Assembly: GCF_003337305.1 (NCBI RefSeq)
Contig: NZ_QPJO01000001.1
Location: 496,001 to 560,000, forward strand
Source: Winogradskyella arenosi
Lineage (GTDB): Bacteria > Bacteroidota > Bacteroidia > Flavobacteriales > Flavobacteriaceae
DNA: 64,000 bases
Direction: 5' to 3'
This document shows, one piece after another, positions 17,178 through 25,281 of this stretch. Position 1 is the stretch's first letter. The number at the start of each line of letters is the position of its first letter. The notes below the pieces were generated by a model. That model made no database searches and was not told the DNA's origin. It was given only the letters and a program-made list of their open reading frames with translations. The position numbers and the translations under genes were made by a program.

Positions 17178-18095
17178 ATGAAAAAAAGAATATTTATCGG
17201 AAGTTCAAGTGAAGAGTTAGGTACTGCCAAAATTGTTAAATCAATATTGGAACAAGATTTTGATGTTGTTATATGGGATGAATCTATATGGGATAAGTCT
17301 ATCTTTAAGATTAACAATAATTTTTTATCTGATTTACTTACTGCAACTTTAAAATTTGATTTTGGAATTTTAATAGGAACACCAGATGACAAGTTGGAAT
17401 ATAGAGGAGAAGAAAAGCTTACTGCACGAGATAACGTCTTATTTGAGTTAGGATTGTTTACTGGACGTTTAGGTTTGGAGAAATGTGCTTTTTTGATTGA
17501 AGAGTCCGTAAAAGTACCATCCGATTTAGGGGGTATTACTTTGGCTATGTATAATAATAGCACACTTGCTGATAGAATCAATGGAATTAAACAAATGTTT
17601 CTCAACGCTAGCAACACAGAACTGAATTTTTTTCCTTCTAACACTTTAGCATATGCTTATTATGAAAACTTTGTAAAGCATGTATGTGAGCATTACGTGA
17701 AAAATAATGGTTTTACTTATAAGAATAATAATTATCCAGATTGTAAACTAAGAATAATCATACCATATAAATTACCTAATGATTTAAACTTAGCTTTTAA
17801 TAAAATCCAAAATGATATTGGTGTAGATAAACTATCATTTAGTGCTTTTGGGAGGCCTCGAAATGTTTATGTTGATGCTAAAGTTGTAGGAGGTAAATTG
17901 ATTCTTCTAGATTTTCCTACAACCCTTACGGGTATCGATTATGCAATATCAAATCATCTTCCAAAGGATTATAAGCATCAAACAGACGATTACAATTTGA
18001 TAATAGAACGAGAACTTAATAAATTCATTGATACTTTGAATAAGATTCTAACGAAAAATGATTTTGATGAATTTGTAGAGATTGTAAGATCATAA
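17178..18095 (+). CDS. TIR-STING CBASS effector
   Basis: 305 residues. Residues 1-135 form a TIR-like nucleotide-binding domain (KRIFIGSSSEE, DFGILIGTPDD, ARDNVLFELGLFTGRLG), with Glu90 in the position of the NAD-cleaving glutamate. From about 155 (LAYAYYENFVKHV) to 300 it matches bacterial STING: FPTTLTGIDYAI and an IERELNKF helix near the end. In known TIR-STING proteins, cyclic di-GMP binding to the STING part drives filament formation, and the TIR part destroys NAD+, stopping the infected cell. Adjacent to the CD-NTase, it completes a two-gene type I CBASS. The stop is 12 bp from a convergent gene. Confidence 0.88.
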   Translation: MKKRIFIGSSSEELGTAKIVKSILEQDFDVVIWDESIWDKSIFKINNNFLSDLLTATLKFDFGILIGTPDDKLEYRGEEKLTARDNVLFELGLFTGRLGLEKCAFLIEESVKVPSDLGGITLAMYNNSTLADRINGIKQMFLNASNTELNFFPSNTLAYAYYENFVKHVCEHYVKNNGFTYKNNNYPDCKLRIIIPYKLPNDLNLAFNKIQNDIGVDKLSFSAFGRPRNVYVDAKVVGGKLILLDFPTTLTGIDYAISNHLPKDYKHQTDDYNLIIERELNKFIDTLNKILTKNDFDEFVEIVRS

Positions 18096-18107
18096 TTTTG
18101 ACTAGAG

Positions 18108-18539
18108 TTATTGAAAAAGCGAATTATTTTTTCTACTTATTAGAAATTTTAGTTCGTTTATTTCTTTTTTTAAAATTTCCATATCTCCTTTCGTAGCGGA
18201 TAAAGTATGAGGAGCAAAAAGTTTTTTGGCTGCATATACTGAGACATCGACAGCAGCAGAACCAATAGCAGAATTAGATATGGAACTACTATTAATTTCT
18301 GGTTGGGCAGCTATGACTTCTATTTTATTTTCTAATTCTTTAATAGCGTTTAGTACAAGATTCGAAACATTCTCCCTATTTTTAGTAATAGTAATTTCTT
18401 TTTTTTCATAATGTCCAGCAACATACTTATAATTATTTCTCTTGTAGCTAGCTAGAGTTTTACAGCTGTTAGAGCAATAGATGTGATTTTTTCTTCTTGC
18501 GTTAAACTCATTTTGACAATAATTGCAGTCTTTTTTCAT
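18108..18539 (-). CDS. Small zinc-finger protein of the mobility core
   Basis: 143 residues. The N-terminus has a four-Cys cluster, CNYCQNEF then YCSNSCKTL, that resembles small treble-clef or zinc-ribbon fingers. A Lys-rich linker follows, then a low-complexity Ser/Ile/Ala region, and a C-terminal helix that may be coiled (MEILKKEINELKFLI). No signal peptide. It is the last - strand gene of the core and is separated from the DnaC-like gene by 58 bp. Function unknown; a DNA-binding or replication accessory role is a guess. Confidence 0.65.
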   Translation of the reverse strand: MKKDCNYCQNEFNARRKNHIYCSNSCKTLASYKRNNYKYVAGHYEKKEITITKNRENVSNLVLNAIKELENKIEVIAAQPEINSSSISNSAIGSAAVDVSVYAAKKLFAPHTLSATKGDMEILKKEINELKFLISRKNNSLFQ

Positions 18540-18597
18540 GGTAAAATTGTTGTTATGGTTAGGTAAAAGGTTAAATAAGATTTAATTTAACGTTTTA

Positions 18598-19326
18598 TCA
18601 TTTTCTCATACTCTGTCCTGTGAATACTATAATATTACACATTTCGAAGAGTCTATCGTAGTTACGGTGTCCGTATCGCTTACCTAGAGCTTGTAAGGTA
18701 TCTTCTACGTTATGGTTAGCATTTATGAAATTTGTAGTTAAAAAGGTTTTTTGATTCTTGTCATATCTATCTGAAATAATTTCACCAATAAGATTAATAA
18801 TTCCATAGTTACTTGCATCTTTTTCTGATCCGATATCATCTATAAAAATTCTTTTTCTGTCTATTTCATTATAGAATAAATCTTTGTCTAATGGTGATGT
18901 GCATTTCTCGAATTCACGAACAAGATGCTTAGCACTATAACCTTTAAATCGTAGTGAAGAGAAACGGTGAAAGATATTTTCGAAACACTTTAGGTAAGCC
19001 GTTTTACCAATTCCTACACCTCCAATAATGATAAGTCCTTTATTAAAAGTTGGTTCATTTAAATGTTTAATTAAATTTTTTGATTTAAAAAAATCAGAAT
19101 CCTCCAAGAAGTAATAGAATAAGACCTTTAGGTTTTCTATGGCATCTTCATTTTGGGTAATGACTTTACCGTGAATTTTAAAAAAATCGTTGCAGAAGAG
19201 GTTCCATAATTGTTGTTTAGTGATTATGGTTTTGCTTTTTGAGGTATTAGGTTTAGTTTTTTTTGACGTTGGGCTCGAAATAAGACTAAATACCTCTCTG
19301 ATAGGTTGGGTTTCTCCTATTCTCAT
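18598..19326 (-). CDS. DnaC/IstB-like AAA+ ATPase (replicative helicase loader type)
   Basis: 242 residues. The Walker A motif is GGVGIGKTAYL near residue 98 and the Walker B motif is RIFIDDIG near 152. A sensor-like LTTNFI and an Arg-containing C-terminus (KRYGHRNYDRLFEMC) follow. This is the domain order of DnaC-type loaders encoded by phages and integrative elements. Its start overlaps the end of the upstream replication gene by 4 bp, so the two are coupled. It probably loads the host helicase at the element's origin. IstB of insertion sequences is less likely because no transposase is nearby. Confidence 0.82.
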   Translation of the reverse strand: MRIGETQPIREVFSLISSPTSKKTKPNTSKSKTIITKQQLWNLFCNDFFKIHGKVITQNEDAIENLKVLFYYFLEDSDFFKSKNLIKHLNEPTFNKGLIIIGGVGIGKTAYLKCFENIFHRFSSLRFKGYSAKHLVREFEKCTSPLDKDLFYNEIDRKRIFIDDIGSEKDASNYGIINLIGEIISDRYDKNQKTFLTTNFINANHNVEDTLQALGKRYGHRNYDRLFEMCNIIVFTGQSMRK

Positions 19327-20024
19327 AATTTTGTTGGTCTATTAGTTAATAATTCTGATTTTTCGTAACGATATTCATTTTTAGGCCTTTCATTATCCTT
19401 CCATTTTTTTAGTCGCATTTCAAATTCAAAGAAACGTTCGGTCTCGAATCGCATTTTTGTCTTTTCTAAATTTAGTTCACTCCAATAATTATAAAAAGAA
19501 TCTAATATCTTGGAATTAAAATGAGAGTGAGAGTAAACCTGTTCTCTAAATCTCTTTTTTCTTTTTTTTATACTGTTCTTATTATTAGTATTAGTTGTTG
19601 TTATTTGATTGGTATACGTTTGTGACTGACTTGCTATTAAGTTGTTATTTGGTGTGTCATTGTGTTTGTCATTGTGTTTGTCAAACGGTGTGTTGATTTC
19701 TATTGTTGTTTCAGCAACATATCTATTAAGTTGTAATACAGTTATTTTAGTATAGCTTACTGTAGTTTGAACAGATATATATCCAGTAGATTTTAATTTC
19801 CCTAAAGCCGTTCTAACTTTGCTTATTGTTAATCCGGTTTCAATGGCAAGTTTCTCATATGAGGTTATAAACTCTCCTTTTTGTATTAAAATCCCTTGCC
19901 AACGTTTTTTACTGTAGTTAACTTTTAGTAAGCAATGTGTAAATACCTTAAACGTATTGATGTCAGTGTACCACTCCCATTCTGTTAGCTCTCTATACAG
20001 CATTATAAACCCTTTGTTACCCAT
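19323..20024 (-). CDS. Replication initiator-like winged-helix protein
   Basis: 233 residues. Residues 1-105 form a winged-helix domain of the type in phage replication initiators (YRELTEWEWYTD, TSYEKLAIETGLTISKVRTALGKLKSTGYI). A low-complexity Asn/Thr/Lys linker (about 130-165) leads to a C-terminal helix with YNYWSELNLEKTK, as in DnaD-like proteins. With the DnaC-like partner it forms an initiator-loader pair, which suggests that the excised element replicates. No relaxase motif. Confidence 0.7.
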   Translation of the reverse strand: MGNKGFIMLYRELTEWEWYTDINTFKVFTHCLLKVNYSKKRWQGILIQKGEFITSYEKLAIETGLTISKVRTALGKLKSTGYISVQTTVSYTKITVLQLNRYVAETTIEINTPFDKHNDKHNDTPNNNLIASQSQTYTNQITTTNTNNKNSIKKRKKRFREQVYSHSHFNSKILDSFYNYWSELNLEKTKMRFETERFFEFEMRLKKWKDNERPKNEYRYEKSELLTNRPTKL

Positions 20025-20025
20025 C

Positions 20026-20316
20026 TTAGTTTTGTTTTATGAGTTTAGCGTTTATATCGCTTCTTTTAATATAAATTCGGTTACCAATACGGTGACTAGG
20101 TATTATACCTGCTTTACGCCAGTTCCATAAGGTTTGGTTTGAGCATTTTAAAATTTTTAGAGCTTCTTCAATGGTTAGAAGTTCATCCTCTTCAGTGTTA
20201 AGAGATTTTAGAAATTTGTCAAAAAACTCCTGTAGTTTATTGTCAACACCATTTAAAATGGTGCTCGTAAGTTCTTCAGGAGTTGTCTGATAGAAATGTA
20301 GTCGATTTGATTTCAT
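20026..20316 (-). CDS. AlpA/excisionase-type HTH protein
   Basis: 96 residues. The C-terminal half is an HTH_17 (MerR/AlpA-like) domain: LLTIEEALKILKCSNQTLWNWRKAG, then the wing IIPSHRIGNRIYIKRSDI. Such small proteins next to a tyrosine integrase usually serve as excisionase or as switch regulator. It lies 1 bp upstream of the initiator gene on the same strand, so it is probably co-transcribed with it. The paired GGGACAA repeats near the ends would be natural candidate sites. Confidence 0.82.
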   Translation of the reverse strand: MKSNRLHFYQTTPEELTSTILNGVDNKLQEFFDKFLKSLNTEEDELLTIEEALKILKCSNQTLWNWRKAGIIPSHRIGNRIYIKRSDINAKLIKQN

Positions 20317-20392
20317 TTGATATTATTGTTAATTATTTTTGGCAAATCTATCCCTAAACCTCTGCTTTTAAAGTACCTGTGGGTACCGGTAC

Positions 20393-21184
20393 TCAACCCA
20401 TCATTTTTGAATTTGGTAAGTAAAACCCTTTCTCTTTGAAGTTGTCATTTAATTTATAATACTTTTCTGATTCGATATTTGTATAACGACGTAACGTTTC
20501 TATAGATGGTGTTTTATTGGTGAAGTTGAATGAATTTTGAATTTGTTTCGATAATTCAGTATAATTAATTTCCCCATCATTTTTTAAAGGAGCGTCAATG
20601 TATTCATTGTTCAATAATTGGCTTATGATGAAGGCTAAATGGGTTGGTTTTCCAGTCCAAGTTAAAACATTTTCATTCTCAGTTTCTTTTGATTTTGTTG
20701 TAAAAGTTAGTATTAATTCTAAGCGTTGTTCTAAATCGTTTTGAAGATTATTAAAGCCTGTGAAATGAAGCATTTGACCGTATTCGTATTGTGAATTTTT
20801 AATTATACCTTCAGTTTCTATAAAGCCATCTTCTAGAAGAATCTCATTGTAGTAGGTGTTGTTGACGTCTAGAAATGCCTTGGCATTAATAATTATATCT
20901 TTAGTTTTAGGTACTATTTTCAGTTCTAAAACAGATAAATTTAGGTCGGCATTTTTACAATTTTCAAAATGGTATTGAAGAAAATCATCTACTTCTAGAA
21001 TATCGATTTCAAACAAAAGTTCTTTTATAAAATATTTTATATAAAAGTCATTTTCTAATTTGGGTTCGTAATTCTCATAGTTTTTAAGCTGAAATGAGTT
21101 ACCGTTATAGGTGTTATCTTTTTTTCTTTCATTAAACGGTATCGGGTCTATTGAAAAAGCTTCTTTCTTATACTTTTTTATCAT
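20393..21184 (-). CDS. RteC-like protein
   Basis: 263 residues. The C-terminal part, from WTGKPTHLAFIISQLLNNEYID through LSKQIQNSFNF and SIETLRRYT, has the pattern of RteC family proteins that control excision of Bacteroidota mobile elements. The N-terminal 150 residues resemble the family's poorly conserved first domain. It sits between the integrase and the AlpA-like gene. The other tet-element genes (RteA, RteB) are absent. The assignment rests on the C-terminal pattern only. Confidence 0.6.
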   Translation of the reverse strand: MIKKYKKEAFSIDPIPFNERKKDNTYNGNSFQLKNYENYEPKLENDFYIKYFIKELLFEIDILEVDDFLQYHFENCKNADLNLSVLELKIVPKTKDIIINAKAFLDVNNTYYNEILLEDGFIETEGIIKNSQYEYGQMLHFTGFNNLQNDLEQRLELILTFTTKSKETENENVLTWTGKPTHLAFIISQLLNNEYIDAPLKNDGEINYTELSKQIQNSFNFTNKTPSIETLRRYTNIESEKYYKLNDNFKEKGFYLPNSKMMG

Positions 21185-21200
21185 TTATATTAGTTATTTG

Positions 21201-22496
21201 TTAATTAGTGAAGAAAGCGCTATCAGCAATTTTTACTGCACGCTCTTGAGGTGAAACTTTAATATATTTATAAAACTCTCTTTCGGTGGAGTGACCACTA
21301 ATAGCCATAATATCAATTACTGGCATTTTTGATAAGTAAGCATTAGTACAAAAAGATCTACGTGCAGTGTGGGTCACAATAAGATCGTGTTTTTTTACTG
21401 TATCAGTTATTCGATTCCCGTGAACTATCTTCTTAATGGTTACGGGGGCTTCAATACCTGCTTTTCTTCCAGCTTTCTTAATGTATTTATTAATATCAGG
21501 ACTATTAAGAGATTTTGGAGGTAAGCTGTTATATCTCTCTTTCATTATTTTTTCTACTCTAGAATGAATTGGAACATACACTCGCTTATTCGTCTTTTGC
21601 TGATTGAATTCAAAAACTCGTTTTCCGTTAAATGTTTTGATTTGATCCTTTGATATTCCATTGTAGTCTGAAACTCTTTGGCCAGTATAATATCCAATTA
21701 GAAAAATGTCACGAGCTAGTTCCCATTCAGGACAGGCTGATAAGTCTATATGATATAATGCGTCTATTTCTGTTTCTGTTAAGTAGATAGATACAGATTC
21801 TTCTGTTAAGACCTTAAACTCTCTGTGTTTATATTTTAAATAGGTGTTGACCCCATCTTCAGTTGCTCTGTTTAATAAGGCTATTATGTTCTTAATGTGT
21901 TTACCAATTGTGTTTATTGAATAGTTTTGTGTCTCTAAGTATTGAACAAAAGCATAATAGAACTGTAAATCGATATTGTTAAAGTTAAGATTGTATCCTT
22001 GTTCTTTATCAAATTCTCTTAATCGTTTAATTGTTTGTTTATATGCTCGAACAGTAATGGGTTTGAGTTTTATCGATTCTATATTATTAGCTTGATTTTC
22101 TTTCCTTTCGATATAATCATCGGCGTAATTAAAGAATGTAAAATCTATTTTCTTTTCTTCTTTTATACCACGAACTATTCTAGTTAAAATACTTTTTAGT
22201 ACGTCTCTATCTTGTTTCTGAGCTTCATCTAACTTCGTAACCGCATCAATAAATTCACTTGAAAATCTCAACAAATCACTGTTTACTTTTTCTCGATTAT
22301 TAATTGTTGATACAGCTCTAATACGTTGATTTACCTTATCCCAGTTTTTAGGTTTTACTTTATATCCTGTTGAGAATTTTATACGATTTCTTCTACCAAA
22401 GCTATAATCTAAAATTATTGAGGATTCTCCATTTGCTTTAGGGTCTTTAAGACGATATTTTAGAGTTCCTGAAGTTGATTGAATTGCTTTACTCAT
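21201..22496 (-). CDS. Tyrosine recombinase/integrase of the island
   Basis: 431 residues in the Bacteroidota phage-integrase layout: an Arm-binding-like N-terminal domain (1-110), a SAM-like core-binding domain (about 120-225) and a catalytic domain (about 235-425). The catalytic residues are Arg274 (TGQRVSD), the HTAR box with His376 and Arg379, His402 (SGHST) and Tyr411. All are present, so it should be active. It ends the core operon's upstream side, 176 bp from attR, and reads toward the island interior. It should recombine 351-364 with 22673-22686. Confidence 0.95.
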   Translation of the reverse strand: MSKAIQSTSGTLKYRLKDPKANGESSIILDYSFGRRNRIKFSTGYKVKPKNWDKVNQRIRAVSTINNREKVNSDLLRFSSEFIDAVTKLDEAQKQDRDVLKSILTRIVRGIKEEKKIDFTFFNYADDYIERKENQANNIESIKLKPITVRAYKQTIKRLREFDKEQGYNLNFNNIDLQFYYAFVQYLETQNYSINTIGKHIKNIIALLNRATEDGVNTYLKYKHREFKVLTEESVSIYLTETEIDALYHIDLSACPEWELARDIFLIGYYTGQRVSDYNGISKDQIKTFNGKRVFEFNQQKTNKRVYVPIHSRVEKIMKERYNSLPPKSLNSPDINKYIKKAGRKAGIEAPVTIKKIVHGNRITDTVKKHDLIVTHTARRSFCTNAYLSKMPVIDIMAISGHSTEREFYKYIKVSPQERAVKIADSAFFTN

Positions 22497-22672
22497 AAGC
22501 TCATTTATATTATAATATTAAAAGGGACAAATAAAGGGACAACATTTGGTTTATATATTGATATATCAAAAGTATTAAATTTATTTTAAATAGCTCTTAT
22601 TGACTATAAATAAAGGGTTTTTAGTTATATTTATATAAAATCATATAAATAGATATAAACATATAAGTGGTA
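22497..22672. other. Non-coding right end of the island
   Basis: An AT-rich stretch between the integrase start and attR. It should contain the integrase promoter (no strong match chosen), the paired GGGACAA repeats at 22524-22542 and the left half of the core-site inverted repeat. No gene. Confidence 0.65.
22524..22542 (+). repeat. Paired GGGACAA repeats, right arm
   Basis: GGGACAA at 22524-22530 and 22536-22542, 12 bp start to start, as at 411-429. Both pairs are followed by an ACATT-type sequence and have the same orientation. The region is 131 bp inside attR and just upstream of the integrase gene. Confidence 0.55.
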
Positions 22673-22687
22673 CAAGTGGGACCACTT
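22665..22687. repeat. attR core with flanking 7-bp inverted repeat
   Basis: The 14-bp att repeat is at 22673-22686. It sits within AAGTGGT (22665-22671), 9 bp, then ACCACTT (22681-22687), a perfect inverted repeat typical of core-type integrase sites around the strand-exchange overlap. The left arm is island DNA, the right arm chromosomal. Confidence 0.8.
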
Positions 22688-22697
22688 CCAAAATTAT

Positions 22698-22739
22698 AAA
22701 CCCTTGTAAGCATTTAATGTTTCAAGGGTTTTGTTTTTT
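22698..22739 (+). terminator. Displaced original terminator of tRNA-Met
   Basis: AAACCCTTG (22698-22706) pairs with CAAGGGTTT (22723-22731), followed by a T-rich tract. It lies 11 bp beyond the att repeat. In the empty chromosome it would follow the tRNA directly, as the terminator at 367-399 does now. Confidence 0.75.
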
Positions 22740-22989
22740 CTAGGCCTTAGCGACGCTTCTTTTTCTAAGGGTATATAAATAAGATCTATATCCGTTCTTT
22801 TTTAGGATTCAGCAGCTTTTATGGAGCGCTTCAATCAATTTACTTTTTTCAATGTGAAAGCATCTTCAGCTTCTTTCGTCTATTTGAAGTATTAACCTGT
22901 AATCGAAGCAGATGTTATTTTTTAAATGACATAATATCGGGATACTTTCTTGATACTTTAAGACTAGATTGCCCACAAAATATATTAAA

Positions 22990-23697
22990 ATGGTTCAAAT
23001 TTTAGTTGTTGAAGATGATGTGCATATCGCAGAATTGGTCACTATCAACCTTGAAGACGATCAAACAAGCGTAAAAAGTTGCTATAATGGTAACGAAGGT
23101 TTTATAGAAGCCTCTACCCATACGTACGACCTTATTATTTTAGATTTAATGCTTCCCGGTAAAAAAGGCTTAGATATTTGTCGAGAATTAAGAGCTTCAA
23201 AAGTTAATACGCCTATACTTATGCTTACGAGTAAAAGCGATGAAATCGATAAGATTTTAGGACTTGAAACCGGAGCAGACGATTATATGACCAAGCCTTT
23301 TAGCGTTCGCGAATTGCAAGCGCGTGTCAAAGCCATTATTAGGCGCCAAAGCTTCGGTACTACAAGTACGGCTTCAGAAGAAGACACCGACTTACCGGTA
23401 TTAACCCGTAAAGATCTTGTGGTTAATCAGGAAATGCGAAAAGTAGAATTACAAGGCAAGCGACTTAATCTTACACCCAAAGAATTTGAACTACTCTGTT
23501 TATTAGCCAATAACGTTGGTAAAACCTATAGCCGTGCGCAATTATTACACCGCATCTGGGGCTATGAATTTGAAGGTTACGAACACACCGTAAATTCTCA
23601 TATTAACCGCTTACGCGCAAAAATAGAACAAGACCCTGGAAACCCTAAATACATACTCACCACTTGGGGCGTGGGCTACCGATTTTCTGAATCCTAA
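22990..23697 (+). CDS. OmpR/PhoB-family response regulator
   Basis: 235 residues from ATG 22990 (a TTG at 22969 is less likely). The receiver (1-120) has acidic residues Asp9-Asp10 and phosphoacceptor Asp52 (LIILDLMLPG), a Thr/Ser in MLTSKSD and Lys in MTKPFS. A winged-helix DNA-binding domain (about 140-235) follows, with LNLTPKEFELLCLLANN and HINRLRAKIE. It is a transcription factor paired with the histidine kinase that starts 6 bp downstream. The regulon is unknown; the pair resembles PhoB/PhoR in layout. It is the first chromosomal gene to the right of the island. Confidence 0.93.
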   Translation: MVQILVVEDDVHIAELVTINLEDDQTSVKSCYNGNEGFIEASTHTYDLIILDLMLPGKKGLDICRELRASKVNTPILMLTSKSDEIDKILGLETGADDYMTKPFSVRELQARVKAIIRRQSFGTTSTASEEDTDLPVLTRKDLVVNQEMRKVELQGKRLNLTPKEFELLCLLANNVGKTYSRAQLLHRIWGYEFEGYEHTVNSHINRLRAKIEQDPGNPKYILTTWGVGYRFSES

Positions 23698-23703
23698 GAC
23701 CTT

Positions 23704-25182
23704 ATGAAAACAAAAAATACTTTATTCTACAAAATTGCGGGTGTCCTTACCCTCTTATTTGTAGTACTCGCCTTTTTAATTACCAAAACATCTACACAAC
23801 TTTCGGAAGATTATCACGATGAAATTACCCAAGGCTTAAATAAAAATGTCGCTGGTTTTATTGTTGAAGAAATTCAAGGTCTCTACGATGGGGACTCGGT
23901 AGTGGGTTCTAAAATGAGCAGTTTAATGCATCATGTTATGGCCACTAATCCGGCAACGGAAGTCTATTTATTAGACTTAGAAGGGAATATTCTGAAGCAT
24001 GTTGCCATGAATAAAGAGGTGAAAGCAAAACGCATCGATTTACAACCGATAACCGAATTTATAGCACAAGATGGCGAAGTGTTTATTAAGGGAGATGATC
24101 CAAAATTACCGGGAACAAAAAAAATATTTTCAGCAGCACCTTACCTTTATAAAGATAAAAAAGTAGGGTATATCTATACGATTGTTGGTGGTAACGATTA
24201 CGACTCGCTAATTAAAAAACATGAGGCCAGCTATATTCGTAAACTCAGCATGCGTAATATTTTATATGCACTATTTGCAGCCTTATTGGTGGCATTGCTG
24301 TCCATTTATATTATCACAAGAAATTTTAATAAAATTATTGCGGCGTTTACCTCCTTTAAAAATGGGGATCACAACGCTCGCGTTGCAGGAGTACAACATG
24401 GCGAAATGGGATTATTGGCCAATACCTATAACGATATGGCCGATACCATACAAAGTAATATTCAAGATTTGCAGAGTGTAGACAACTTACGTAAAGAACT
24501 TATTGCAAATATTTCACACGATTTAAGAACACCTATTGCTTCCATTCAAGGTTTTGTGGAAACCATAATGATTAAAGGAGACCGCCTAGAAGAAAAGGAA
24601 AAGCAACGTTACATGGAAATTGTGCTTAAAAATTCGGAACGTCTCAAAAAATTGGTTAACGATTTGTTTGAGCTAAGTGTTTTGGAAGCCAACCAAAAAG
24701 CGGTGCAGCCGGAAGCCTTACAAATGGCAGAAATTATTCAAGATATTGCCGATAAATACCGCATTATAGCCAAAAATAAAGGGGTAAGCATAAATACAGT
24801 GTATTCTAAAGATCTTCCTTTTGTATACGCGGATATCGCTTTAATCGATAGAGCATTACAGAACATCATAGACAATGCCATTAAACATTGTGAGCAGGGT
24901 GATGTCGTTACCTTAGAGCTTTATACCGCAAATAATCAGGTGATGGTAAAAGTTTCCGATACCGGAAGCGGTATAGCGTCACAAGAGTTGCCTTATATAT
25001 TTGAACGTTACCGCAAGGGCAAATTTTATTCCGATGCTACAAAAGGTAGCGGACTAGGGTTGGCCATTGTTAAAAAGATTATGGACCTTCATAATTCCAC
25101 TATAAAAGTAGACAGCATTCTAAACCAAGGAACCCAGTTTTATTTCAATCTGCCCGTGCTTAAAAGAACGGCTTCGTTATAA
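23704..25182 (+). CDS. Membrane sensor histidine kinase, partner of the preceding regulator
   Basis: 492 residues. A membrane segment (about 8-27), a periplasmic sensor of about 155 residues, a second membrane segment (about 186-206), then HAMP. The DHp domain has His272 (NISHDLRTPIASIQG), and the ATPase domain has N box NIIDNAIKHC, G1 SDTGSGI, F box and G2 GSGLGLAIV. All boxes are intact, in contrast to the fusion kinase in the island. It phosphorylates the adjacent regulator. The signal is unknown. Confidence 0.93.
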   Translation: MKTKNTLFYKIAGVLTLLFVVLAFLITKTSTQLSEDYHDEITQGLNKNVAGFIVEEIQGLYDGDSVVGSKMSSLMHHVMATNPATEVYLLDLEGNILKHVAMNKEVKAKRIDLQPITEFIAQDGEVFIKGDDPKLPGTKKIFSAAPYLYKDKKVGYIYTIVGGNDYDSLIKKHEASYIRKLSMRNILYALFAALLVALLSIYIITRNFNKIIAAFTSFKNGDHNARVAGVQHGEMGLLANTYNDMADTIQSNIQDLQSVDNLRKELIANISHDLRTPIASIQGFVETIMIKGDRLEEKEKQRYMEIVLKNSERLKKLVNDLFELSVLEANQKAVQPEALQMAEIIQDIADKYRIIAKNKGVSINTVYSKDLPFVYADIALIDRALQNIIDNAIKHCEQGDVVTLELYTANNQVMVKVSDTGSGIASQELPYIFERYRKGKFYSDATKGSGLGLAIVKKIMDLHNSTIKVDSILNQGTQFYFNLPVLKRTASL

Positions 25183-25281
25183 ATTTTATATAATAATTTA
25201 CACTATAGTTATGGCGCTGTTATAATTTGGTGATACTCTCGGAAGATATTTGTAGGTATATAATCATTAACATATTTACAA

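Larger units (their letters stand above)
351..22686. mobile_element. tRNA-Met integrated genomic island carrying defence systems (about 22.3 kb)
   Basis: The island is bounded by a 14-bp direct repeat (CAAGTGGGACCACT) at 351-364, inside the tRNA 3' end, and at 22673-22686. A tyrosine integrase lies just inside the right end and reads inward. The + strand carries cargo (restriction/two-component operon, CBASS). The - strand carries the mobility core (integrase, RteC-like, AlpA-like HTH, replication initiator, DnaC-like ATPase). No relaxase, capsid, portal or terminase gene was seen. It therefore looks like an integrative element that relies on a helper, or a phage-satellite-like island, rather than a full prophage or a self-transmissible conjugative element. 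Confidence 0.9.

Noticed and set aside
17171..17644. Long - strand frame across the TIR-STING gene
   Set aside because: Shadow of the real + strand gene, which has a coherent TIR and STING fold; no independent start signal or family match.
351..22686. Prophage interpretation of the island
   Set aside because: Integrase, HTH and DnaC-like genes are present, but no capsid, portal, terminase, tail or lysis gene was found.
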